64,000 nt of DNA from Allosaccharopolyspora coralli (GTDB lineage Bacteria > Actinomycetota > Actinomycetes > Mycobacteriales > Pseudonocardiaceae): contig NZ_CP045929.1 in NCBI RefSeq assembly GCF_009664835.1, positions 2,480,001 through 2,544,000 of the forward strand, in the 5' to 3' direction. The notes beneath the pieces were generated by a model that saw only the letters and a program-made list of their open reading frames with translations, ran no database searches and was not told the DNA's origin. Of the stretch, positions 16,667 to 24,398 are shown piece after piece. The position numbers and the translations under genes are program-made. The stretch's first letter is position 1. Each line of letters begins with the position of its first letter.

Positions 16667-16720
16667 GCTTTCCTTTCGTCGTGTGTTTTTGCCTGCCGCC
16701 GGCTGCGCTTCGTCCCGCAC

Positions 16721-17722
16721 TCAGCGCCCGACCGAACGCAGATAGGCAGCCAGATCCTCTGCGGCATCGAGGTTGCGCGGACCGCTGACGGCCTCGCCGT
16801 AATCGAGTACGTGGAATCGGTTCTCGCGCACCGCGGGCGTTCTTGCGAGCGGCGGGAACGACTTCAGGAACTCGATCTTGTCCCGCACCGGCTGGTCTCC
16901 GTAATCGACCACGGTGATTACGTCCGGCTGCGCGGCGACGACGCTCTCCCAACCGACGTTCGTCCACCGCTCGTGCAGATCCCGTGGCACGTGCTCGCCG
17001 CCGGCGAGGTCGATGATCGCGCTCGGCGCCGCCTGTGTCCCCGAAGTGAACGGCTGATCGGTCCCCGAGTCGTAGACGAACACGTTCGCCGGATCTCCTT
17101 CGGGGCGGTCACTGCGCAACGCCTGCGCGCGCCGTTGCAGGTCGGCCACCACCTTCGCGGCACGGTCGGGCACGCGGAAGATCGTCCCGATCTGCCGCAG
17201 GTCCGTGTAGAGCGCCTCAAGCGGAGGCACCCGCACCGGCTCAGCGCCATAGTTGAAGCAGCTTTCGGTGAACAGATAGCTCTGGATACCGACCTGTTCC
17301 AGCAATGCGGGCGTGATGCCGCGTTCCTGACTGAACCCGGAGTTCCAGCCCGCCAGAACCCAGTCTGCCTTCGCCTCGACCACGACCTCACGGCTGAGCA
17401 CGTCGGTGCCGAGTACGTCGACGGACTCGTAGTCCTTCCGGAAGGGCGATCGCGAGGCGGGTGCTTCGGCGGTGGACGGCAGAACGATCCCCCGTAGCTG
17501 ATCCGCCAGCCCCAGCGCGAACATCTTCTCGGTGGCACTCATGTCGTAGGCCACAGGCCGTTCCGGGAGCGGGTAGGTGACGTCTTTGCCGCAGTTGTTC
17601 ACCGTCACCGGCGGCGGCCCGGCTTCCGACTCCGGTTGCACCTGTGCGCCGCATCCGGTCGCCAGCAGGCAGCTCGCGAGCGCGGCAGCGGCATACGCCC
17701 TATTCGTCTCATGGTGGTTCAT
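16721..17722 (-). CDS. ABC transporter substrate-binding lipoprotein, FecB/BtuF family
   Basis: A 333-residue lipoprotein. Residues 1-23 are a signal peptide ending in the lipobox LATGC with the modified Cys24. The mature part is a class III periplasmic-binding fold of the iron-siderophore/cobalamin type, with PVAYDMSATEKMFALGLAD at the first lobe and NVGWESVVAAQPDVI in the second. It captures a metal chelate outside the membrane and hands it to the permease encoded upstream. The ATG overlaps the ATPase stop (ATGA at 17719-17722). Confidence 0.9.
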   Translation of the reverse strand: MNHHETNRAYAAAALASCLLATGCGAQVQPESEAGPPPVTVNNCGKDVTYPLPERPVAYDMSATEKMFALGLADQLRGIVLPSTAEAPASRSPFRKDYESVDVLGTDVLSREVVVEAKADWVLAGWNSGFSQERGITPALLEQVGIQSYLFTESCFNYGAEPVRVPPLEALYTDLRQIGTIFRVPDRAAKVVADLQRRAQALRSDRPEGDPANVFVYDSGTDQPFTSGTQAAPSAIIDLAGGEHVPRDLHERWTNVGWESVVAAQPDVITVVDYGDQPVRDKIEFLKSFPPLARTPAVRENRFHVLDYGEAVSGPRNLDAAEDLAAYLRSVGR

Positions 17723-18513
17723 GATGTCGCCTCTTCCGATGTGGACGGTCGGCTCAGCGCGTAGAGGACCTGCGGGTCGCCGGTCGCCGGATGCGTGATC
17801 GACGTGGCCTCCACGCCGAAGACCGTGCGAATGAGTTCGGTCCGCAGCGCAAGCCCCGGCTCGGCGAACTCGCGAAGCATTCCGTCTCCGAGCACCGCGA
17901 CGCGATCACACGTCGCCGCGGCCAGGTTCAGGTCGTGGAGCGCCACGACGACGGTGCGCCCGCATCCGCGCAGATACGACAGCAACGCGATCTGGTGCCG
18001 CACGTCGAGGTGGTTGGTCGGTTCGTCCAGGACGAGAACCTCCGGCTCCTGCGCGAGTGCGCGGGCGAGGAACACGCGCTGTCGCTCACCACCGGAGAGA
18101 CCGACCACGCTGCGTTCGGTGAGCGCCAGCAGGTCCATCGCGCGCAACGCGTCCTTGCACACTTCTGTCTCACGCGCCGTGAGGCGCCGGTTCCCGCGCA
18201 GGTGCGGGTATCGGCCGAGTTCGACGATCTCGCGCACCGTGAAGTCGAGTTCGGTGCGGCTTTCCTGAGTCAGGGCCGCGACCCGGCGCGCGTTGTCCCG
18301 CAACGAGACCGAGGCGACGTCCGCACCGCCGACCCGGACGACTCCGGACGTCGGACGCAACGCGCCGAACAGGCACCGCAGCGCCGTCGATTTCCCACTC
18401 CCGTTGGGCCCGACGAGGCCGACGACCTCACCGCTCCGGACGTCGAGGGTCAGCCGGTCGACGACGGTGCGTCCGGCCATCCGCACCGTCACGGCATCGA
18501 ATTCCACCCGCAT
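17719..18513 (-). CDS. ABC transporter ATPase, FecE/BtuD family
   Basis: A 264-residue ATPase with Walker A GPNGSGKST near residues 35-43, signature LSGGERQRV near 135, Walker B VLVLDEPTNHLD near 157 and the switch histidine in VVALHDLN. It powers the partner permease. The ATG overlaps the permease stop by one base (TGATG at 18511-18515). A longer in-frame ORF to 18645 would run into the permease gene and has no ribosome-binding site. Confidence 0.92.
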   Translation of the reverse strand: MRVEFDAVTVRMAGRTVVDRLTLDVRSGEVVGLVGPNGSGKSTALRCLFGALRPTSGVVRVGGADVASVSLRDNARRVAALTQESRTELDFTVREIVELGRYPHLRGNRRLTARETEVCKDALRAMDLLALTERSVVGLSGGERQRVFLARALAQEPEVLVLDEPTNHLDVRHQIALLSYLRGCGRTVVVALHDLNLAAATCDRVAVLGDGMLREFAEPGLALRTELIRTVFGVEATSITHPATGDPQVLYALSRPSTSEEATS

Positions 18514-19619
18514 CAACGACCTCCGAACAAGTAACCGCGACGACGCATCAGCGTGATGAAGACCGGAACTCCCACCAGCGCAGTGATCGCACCCAGTGGC
18601 AGCTCCCGCGGTGCGACGACCGTGCGGGCGAGCAGATCCACCCACACCAGGAAGATTCCGCCTGCCAGCGGAGCGATCATCAGGACCCGGCCGTGCTCGG
18701 AGCCGACCACGATGCGCACGACGTGCGGCAGCACCAGGCCGACGAAGCCGACCGCACCGCTGACGGCCACCAGCGCTCCGGTCACCACCGCCGTGATCAG
18801 GAACAACGTCCGCCGCAGAGACGACGTGTCGACGCCGAGACTGGCCGCGGTTTCGTCACCCAACGACAGCACGTCCAGCGATCGGCTCCGGCCGAGCAGC
18901 AGCACGATCGCCACCGCGACCGCGAGTGCAGCGATCGGCAGTGACCCCCACGTTGCCGCTCCCAGACTGCCCAACAGCCAGAACAGAACCGTGCGCGCGG
19001 CGTCGCCGTGCGGCGAGAAGAACACCATCACGCTCATCACGGCTTGGAACCCGTACGCCAGAGCGACACCCACCAGCACCAGACGCAGCGGGCTCAGTTC
19101 TCCGCGCGTCCTGGCGGCGAGGTAGACCAACACCGACGCGGCGAGCGCGCCGAGGAATGCCGCCAACGACAAGGCGTAGACCCCCAACGAGGCGAAGACG
19201 CCGAAGGCGACCACCGTCGTCGCGCCCACCGAAGCGCCGGACGAGACCCCCAGGATGAACGGGTCGGCGAGCGCGTTGCGCACCATCGCCTGGACCGCGA
19301 CGCCGATCACGCTCAGTCCGGCACCGACGACCACGGCGAGCAACACGCGGGGCGCGCGGACCTCCCAGACGATCGAATAGGTGGCGACCTCGTCGGAGCC
19401 GATCCGATCACCGGTGAGCGCCGCGAACACGTAGCGCAGTGTCTCCGGCAGCGCGACCGAGGTAGGGCCCGACGCGACGGCGACGAGCACGGACAGTGCC
19501 AGGACGACGACCAGCACGAGCATCGTGCCGCGCAACCTGGCCGGTGAGTCGAGCAACCGTCCGGTTTCGCCGTGCTCCACGGTGGACTCGGTCACGAGTT
19601 CCACCACCGTTCTCGGCAC
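18513..19619 (-). CDS. ABC transporter permease, FecCD/BtuC family
   Basis: A 368-residue membrane protein with about ten hydrophobic helices after a 30-residue charged N-terminus. It has the FecCD hallmarks APRVLLAVVVGAGLS, the SSGASVGA segment and GFVGLVLPHVVR near the C-terminus. It forms the membrane channel for a metal chelate. The start is a GTG (MPRTVVELV) behind GGAG. It is the first gene of the seven-gene operon, and its promoter must lie in the AT-rich stretch at 19620-19870. No iron box is visible there, unlike the siderophore operon. Confidence 0.9.
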   Translation of the reverse strand: MPRTVVELVTESTVEHGETGRLLDSPARLRGTMLVLVVVLALSVLVAVASGPTSVALPETLRYVFAALTGDRIGSDEVATYSIVWEVRAPRVLLAVVVGAGLSVIGVAVQAMVRNALADPFILGVSSGASVGATTVVAFGVFASLGVYALSLAAFLGALAASVLVYLAARTRGELSPLRLVLVGVALAYGFQAVMSVMVFFSPHGDAARTVLFWLLGSLGAATWGSLPIAALAVAVAIVLLLGRSRSLDVLSLGDETAASLGVDTSSLRRTLFLITAVVTGALVAVSGAVGFVGLVLPHVVRIVVGSEHGRVLMIAPLAGGIFLVWVDLLARTVVAPRELPLGAITALVGVPVFITLMRRRGYLFGGR

Positions 19620-19952
19620 GCGTTTTCTCCACGCCGGTCCATGGCGTCCTCCAGATCACTTCGACATCGCCGACCACGAATACCGCGTGGACGGCGTCGT
19701 TCATTCGTTACCGAACCCCCGGGAAGAGCATTCTATACACACTCAAAGAAATATCAAGACTCGTGTTCACCAGCGAAAACAAACAAAAGAATGCGCATGG
19801 CTCGATCTATCGCAAATCCCGCGAAAATCTATTCGCATACGGCGATACGAGCATGAATTCAGAGCGGCACTGCGCACCGGCGTGAGCCTTTTTGGTGGCC
19901 AGAGCCACCAAAAAGGCTCACGCCGCCACGGGCCCCGAGCAGCGCGTGCCGA
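19620..19952. promoter_or_regulatory. AT-rich promoter region of the metallophore operon
   Basis: This 333-bp gap contains no gene. From about 19720 to 19860 the sequence is much richer in A and T than the rest of the window, with A-rich runs near 19745 and 19775. A short inverted repeat, GCGAA-N6-TTCGC, lies at 19821-19836; its left half GAAAATC resembles half of a Zur box (TGAAAATNATTTTCA), but the right half does not. The end near 19880-19923 holds a perfect palindrome listed separately. The operon's promoter and its metal sensor site are expected here. Confidence 0.4.
19880..19923. repeat. Perfect 20-bp-armed palindrome (GCGTGAGCC family), locus 1
   Basis: Arms at 19880-19899 and 19904-19923 are exact reverse complements around a four-base loop. 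They start GCGTGAGCC, pass through TTTTTGG and end TGGC. It lies 30 bp downstream of the pucR stop on the minus strand, so it could act as a terminator for pucR. A degenerate copy occurs at 59926-59969, so it is also a repeat family. Confidence 0.85.
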
Positions 19953-21506
19953 TCATCCGAGTTCGAGCGCGAGGTAGAGGTCGACCCGGTCGCCGAACCG
20001 GCCGAGGTCACGCCCGGTGATCTCCTCCACCCGCTTGATCCGGTAGCGCAGGGTGTTCACGTGCACGTGCAGCCGGGAGGCCGCACGCGACCACGAACAC
20101 GCCGTCTCCAGGAACACCGCGAGCGTGTTGATCAGGTCCGACTGATGTTCGGCGTCGTAGTCCTGCAAGTCCCGCAGCAGCCGCCTCCGGAACGACTCCT
20201 GCACGGTGTCCGGGACCGCCGCCAGCAGGAGCTGATGCGTGGCGATCTCCGAACCGTCGACGACGCACGCACTCCGCGAACCGCTGTCCGTCGAGCGCGC
20301 GCCACGGTCCAACCGATGCCGTGCCAGCAGCCGCGCGTGCCGTGCTTCCTCGATCGCGCCGCGTAATGCGTTCACCGGGACCGCGGCGCTCACTCCCATA
20401 CTCACCGTGGCATTCCCCAGCGCGGGGTCGAGTGCCTGCACGCGGCGGCGCAGCTCGGTGAGCACCGCGACCGGGTCGTCCGGGGCGCGCAGCACTGCGA
20501 ACACCTCGTCGTCGGTGCGCCCGGTGATCGCCGGGAGGTCGAGCGCGGCGGCGAGTTCGGCCAGCATCCGCTCGGTGAGCGCCGGGCCGTCGCTCACCTC
20601 GGCCGCCACGACCCATGCGGGACGGGCCGTGTCGTGGCCCAACGCCGCCAATTGAGCGTTGATCTCCGGCTGGGTACCGTTTCCCTCCGTGACGAGGCGC
20701 AGGACCGTCCCGACGGCTTGTGCGGCCACGCGTCGCCCTTCGTCGAGACGGGACCGCACTAGTGCCAGCGCCGTGCCCAGTTCGGCCACCATCGCGCTGT
20801 CGACTTCGTGGGCGCCCGGAATCGCGACGAACCAGTCGGCGACGCGGGCCTCGTCCGCGTTCCCGACTCCGAAGACCGTCATCGCAGACTCGGATTCCGG
20901 CTCCACGAACACCGGCGCACGGGAAGCACGTAAATAGGCATCGATCATCATCCGGCGGGCGGGGGCGGTGAGCTCTTCTGTCATCCCCGCCTCGGCGACG
21001 AGTCTGTCCATCGTGGACATGATCAGGCATCCGGTGCCCCATTCCGATGCCACCAGACGCGCGAGGTCGCCGGTGTCGGCCCCGTCGGCCACCGCCGACA
21101 CGAGCGGACCGCGTCCGCGGCTCGGGGTGGACCGCTCGGCCACCACGTCGAGGATCACCCGGTCCGAGACCGAGTTGAAGCTGACCGTCACCGGCAGTTC
21201 CAGCAACGGAACCCGCCTCCGGCGACACGCGTTCACGAGATCACGCGGCGTACTGCCGAGCCGCGCGGTTCCGGCGACCAGCGCCGCAACCCCGGCCTCG
21301 GCGAGTGCAGCGACGAACGCGTCGGAATCCTCGGGCCCGTCCCGCCACATCAAACCGGACAGCACCAGCTCACCGCCGGTCAGATAGCGCCGTGGGTCCC
21401 GCAGATCCGTGGTGTAGACCCAGCGGATCTCACGGTCGAGCTCCTCTCGCCCGGCCAAGAGCCGCAGACCCAGCTCGGGGTCGTCGAACAGGGTGCGAAG
21501 CCGCAC
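19953..21506 (-). CDS. pucR: PucR-family transcriptional regulator of purine catabolism
   Basis: A 517-residue regulator: a PucR N-terminal domain (about 5-120, with TTDLRDPRRYLTGGELVLSG), a CdaR GGDEF-like middle domain (about 275-400) and a C-terminal PucR HTH_30 helix-turn-helix (about 450-510, with RLHVHVNTLRYRIKRVEEITG). I chose the GTG (VRLRTLFDD) that follows AGAGGAG; an ORF extension to 21623 reaches the divergent promoter. It is divergent from the xanthine dehydrogenase operon, separated by 149 bp. In Bacillus PucR activates purine catabolic genes with allantoin-type inducers, and the same is likely here. Confidence 0.88.
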   Translation of the reverse strand: MRLRTLFDDPELGLRLLAGREELDREIRWVYTTDLRDPRRYLTGGELVLSGLMWRDGPEDSDAFVAALAEAGVAALVAGTARLGSTPRDLVNACRRRRVPLLELPVTVSFNSVSDRVILDVVAERSTPSRGRGPLVSAVADGADTGDLARLVASEWGTGCLIMSTMDRLVAEAGMTEELTAPARRMMIDAYLRASRAPVFVEPESESAMTVFGVGNADEARVADWFVAIPGAHEVDSAMVAELGTALALVRSRLDEGRRVAAQAVGTVLRLVTEGNGTQPEINAQLAALGHDTARPAWVVAAEVSDGPALTERMLAELAAALDLPAITGRTDDEVFAVLRAPDDPVAVLTELRRRVQALDPALGNATVSMGVSAAVPVNALRGAIEEARHARLLARHRLDRGARSTDSGSRSACVVDGSEIATHQLLLAAVPDTVQESFRRRLLRDLQDYDAEHQSDLINTLAVFLETACSWSRAASRLHVHVNTLRYRIKRVEEITGRDLGRFGDRVDLYLALELG

Positions 21507-21655
21507 GGCGCTCCTCTCGACGGCCGGTTGTAGGAAACCACAATAACGGCGTCCGGCGTTCCCGGTGTTTTCGTGCGTTCCGCCGCTATCGCGCGTTCCC
21601 GCACGACCTGTGTACTGCATCACACGCCCGCACCACCGACTCCGAGGACGGTTCC

Positions 21656-22537
21656 GTGGACTTCCTCCGGCCCACCAGCTGGGCAGACGCGCTCGCCGCG
21701 AAGGCCGAGCATCCCGACGCGCTCGTGATCGCAGGCGGCACCGACGTGATGGTCGAGCTCAACTTCGACCAGCGTCGACCGCCCGCTTTGCTCGATCTCG
21801 GCGGCGTGGTCGACCTGACGGGATGGGATGTCCACGACGGGCGGATCCGGCTGGGCGCCGCCGTCCCGTACGCCCGCGTCATCACCGAGCTCGGTGACCG
21901 GCTGCCCGGGCTGGCGATCGCGTCGCGCACCGTCGGTTCACCGCAGATCCGCAACCGAGGCACCGTCGGCGGCAACCTCGGCTCGGCTTCCCCCGCAGGC
22001 GACGCCCACCCTCCGCTGCTGGCCTGCGGAGCCGATGTGGAGGTGTGCTCGGTCCGGGGCACTCGGACCGTGTCGATCAGCGAGTTCTTCACCGGGGTCA
22101 AGCGCAATGCCCTCGAACCCGACGAACTGGTCGCTGCGGTCCACCTCGACGCCGCGTCGGGGCCACAACAGTTCTCCAAGGTCGGCACCCGCAACGCGAT
22201 GGTGATCGCCGTGTGCACGTTCGCTCTCGCCCTGCATCCGCGGGAGCGGACCGTGGGAACCGGCCTCGGCTCGGCGGCGCCGACTCCGCGGAGAGCCACC
22301 GAGGCGGAGCAGTTCCTCGCCGAGGAGCTCGCCGACACCGGGCGCTGGGACGTGCCGACAGCGCTGCCGGACAGCGTGAACGGCAAGTTCGGCGATCTGG
22401 CCGCTGCCGCCGCCGCACCGATCGACGACGTGCGCGGCAGCTCCGACTATCGCAAGCACGCGATCCGGGTGCTGGCTCGCCGAACCCTCGGATGGACATG
22501 GAACGACTACTGCGCCGGGAGGCAGCAATGCGCGTGA
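21656..22537 (+). CDS. Xanthine dehydrogenase, FAD-binding subunit
   Basis: A 293-residue medium subunit of the molybdopterin hydroxylase that turns hypoxanthine and xanthine into urate. It shows the CO dehydrogenase flavoprotein folds: ALVIAGGTDVMVEL near residue 25, then VGSPQIRNRGTVGGNLGSASPAGD near 100-125, and a C-terminal CODH_FAD_C domain. The start is GTG behind GAGGA. Its end overlaps the 2Fe-2S subunit by 10 bp, so the subunits are co-translated. Confidence 0.9.
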   Translation: MDFLRPTSWADALAAKAEHPDALVIAGGTDVMVELNFDQRRPPALLDLGGVVDLTGWDVHDGRIRLGAAVPYARVITELGDRLPGLAIASRTVGSPQIRNRGTVGGNLGSASPAGDAHPPLLACGADVEVCSVRGTRTVSISEFFTGVKRNALEPDELVAAVHLDAASGPQQFSKVGTRNAMVIAVCTFALALHPRERTVGTGLGSAAPTPRRATEAEQFLAEELADTGRWDVPTALPDSVNGKFGDLAAAAAAPIDDVRGSSDYRKHAIRVLARRTLGWTWNDYCAGRQQCA

Positions 22538-23007
22538 ACGTCACCGTCAACGGACGCAGCCACCAGGCCGACGACGTGTGGGAGGGCGAGAGCCTGCTGT
22601 ACATGTTGCGCGAACGCCTGGGTCTGCCGGGATCGAAGAACGCGTGTGAACAAGGCGAGTGCGGCTCCTGCACGGTCTACCTCGACGGCGTTCCCGCGTG
22701 TGCGTGTCTCGTCGCTGCAGGGCAAGCCGAAGGCCGCGACGTCGGGACCGTGGAAGGTCTCGCCGACGGCGCCCAGCTCGACCCCGTGCAGGAGGCGTTC
22801 GTCGAGACCGGTGCCGTCCAGTGTGGATTCTGCACGCCCGGGCTCCTCGTCGCGGCGCACGATCTGCTGGAACGCGACCCTCGACCGTCCGACACGGACG
22901 TGCGCGAAGCGCTGGCGGGCAACCTGTGTCGCTGTACCGGGTACGAGAAGATCCTCGACGCCGTCCGGCTCGCGTCCGATCGGCGTGCGGAGAGGTCGCA
23001 AGCATGA
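22528..23007 (+). CDS. Xanthine dehydrogenase, 2Fe-2S subunit
   Basis: A 159-residue small subunit. The plant-type cluster ligands are in [10 protein letters not shown] with a fourth cysteine in the ACAC segment, and the second cluster ligands are in CGFCTPG and CRCTGY. It carries electrons between the molybdenum site and FAD. It begins behind GGGAGG inside the end of the FAD-subunit gene and overlaps the next gene by four bases (ATGA at 23004-23007). Confidence 0.93.
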   Translation: MRVNVTVNGRSHQADDVWEGESLLYMLRERLGLPGSKNACEQGECGSCTVYLDGVPACACLVAAGQAEGRDVGTVEGLADGAQLDPVQEAFVETGAVQCGFCTPGLLVAAHDLLERDPRPSDTDVREALAGNLCRCTGYEKILDAVRLASDRRAERSQA

Positions 23008-24398
23008 CCGCGACGGCACGTGTCGTGCTCACCGGCGCCGCGATCGCCACCGTCGACGCGGCCGGTACCGAGTACGACGAAGGTCACGTCATCGTCGAAG
23101 GCGACCGCGTCGTCGCGGTCGCACCCGGCGAACCCGAGTTCGACCCGTCCGCGCGGACCGTCGACGCGAGCGGGTGTCTCATCACCCCGGGGCTGGTCAA
23201 CACGCACCATCATCTGTACCAGTGGCTCACCCGCGGGCGGGCGCAGCAGTCACCGCTGTTCGACTGGCTCACCGAGCTGTACCCGGCGTGGACTGCGCTC
23301 GACGAGGAGAACACCCTGGCGGCCGCCACCGCCGGGCTGGCCCAGCTGGCACTGTCCGGGTGCACCACCGCCGCCGACCACCACTACGTCTTCCCCCGCC
23401 ACGGCGGCGACGTCGCGGGGTCGGTCGTCGCCGCCGCGGACCGGGTGGGCACCCGGTTGCATCTGGTCCGTGGCTCGATGGACCGCGGGAGGGCGCACGG
23501 TGGACTCCCGCCCGAGTCCCTCGTCGAGGACACCGACGAGGCGCTGGCGGGCACCGAGGCGGCGATCGATCGGTTCCACGACCCCGCACCGAATGCCGCG
23601 GTGCGCGTGGCCGTCGGTCCGTGCTCGCCGTTCTCGGTGTCCGACCGGTTGATGCGCGAGAGCGCGTCGCTCGCCCGGCGTCGCGGCGTGCGTCTGCACA
23701 CGCATCTCGCCGAAACGACCGAGGAGCATCACCGCTGCCTTGCCGAGTTCGCCCGCACCCCGGTCGAGTACGCCGACGAGCTCGGCTGGCTCGGCCCCGA
23801 CGTGTGGCTGGCGCACGGTGTGCACCTCTCCCCTGCCGCCGTCGCTCGGCTTGCCGCGACCGGCACCGGCGTCGCGCACTGTCCCAGCTCCAACGCACGG
23901 CTCGCCGCCGGCACGGCCCCGGTCCGCGATCTGCTCGCCGCCGACGCGTCCGTGGGACTCGGAGTCGACGGCGCCGCCTCCAACGAACACGGTGGACTCG
24001 GCGACGAGATCCGGCAGGCGATGCTCGTCGCACGGCTGCGGGATGGCGCGCAGGCGCTCACCGCGCGCGAGGCGTTGTGGCTGGCCACGGCCGGCGGCGC
24101 GCGGTGCCTCGGCAGGCAGCACGAACTCGGTTCGGTGGAGGTCGGCAAGCTCGCCGATCTGGCGGTCTGGCGCGTCGACGGCATCGGCCACGCCGGAATC
24201 GCCGACCCCGTCGCGGCGCTGGCGTTCGGCGCGTCGCCGCCGCTCGAACTCCTCATACAAGGCGGGCGCACGCTGGTCGAGGCAGGCGAACTGACAACGG
24301 TTCCGGCCGGCGAGGTCGCTCGAGATCTCGCCGCCGCCAGCGCGGCGTTCGCCCCGACCAGCGCCACAGGCACAGCCCCCAAGGAGGTCCTTCGATGA
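23004..24398 (+). CDS. 8-oxoguanine deaminase-like amidohydrolase
   Basis: A 464-residue amidohydrolase of the TrzN/AtzB/8-oxoguanine deaminase group. Metal and substrate ligands are visible in [13 protein letters not shown] (about 50-62), [11 protein letters not shown] near 232, LAHGVHL near 268 and GVDGAASNE near 320. The length of about 450-465 fits 8-oxoguanine deaminase, which makes urate directly from 8-oxoguanine. Its place between two xanthine dehydrogenase subunits supports a purine substrate. Overlaps of four bases on both sides show tight coupling. An alternative is a cytosine- or isoguanine-type deaminase. Confidence 0.82.
   Translation: MTATARVVLTGAAIATVDAAGTEYDEGHVIVEGDRVVAVAPGEPEFDPSARTVDASGCLITPGLVNTHHHLYQWLTRGRAQQSPLFDWLTELYPAWTALDEENTLAAATAGLAQLALSGCTTAADHHYVFPRHGGDVAGSVVAAADRVGTRLHLVRGSMDRGRAHGGLPPESLVEDTDEALAGTEAAIDRFHDPAPNAAVRVAVGPCSPFSVSDRLMRESASLARRRGVRLHTHLAETTEEHHRCLAEFARTPVEYADELGWLGPDVWLAHGVHLSPAAVARLAATGTGVAHCPSSNARLAAGTAPVRDLLAADASVGLGVDGAASNEHGGLGDEIRQAMLVARLRDGAQALTAREALWLATAGGARCLGRQHELGSVEVGKLADLAVWRVDGIGHAGIADPVAALAFGASPPLELLIQGGRTLVEAGELTTVPAGEVARDLAAASAAFAPTSATGTAPKEVLR

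Noticed and set aside
19821-19836. A definite Zur box at the metallophore promoter
   Set aside because: Only the left half (GAAAATC) fits the consensus; the right half does not, so it is reported only as a weak candidate.
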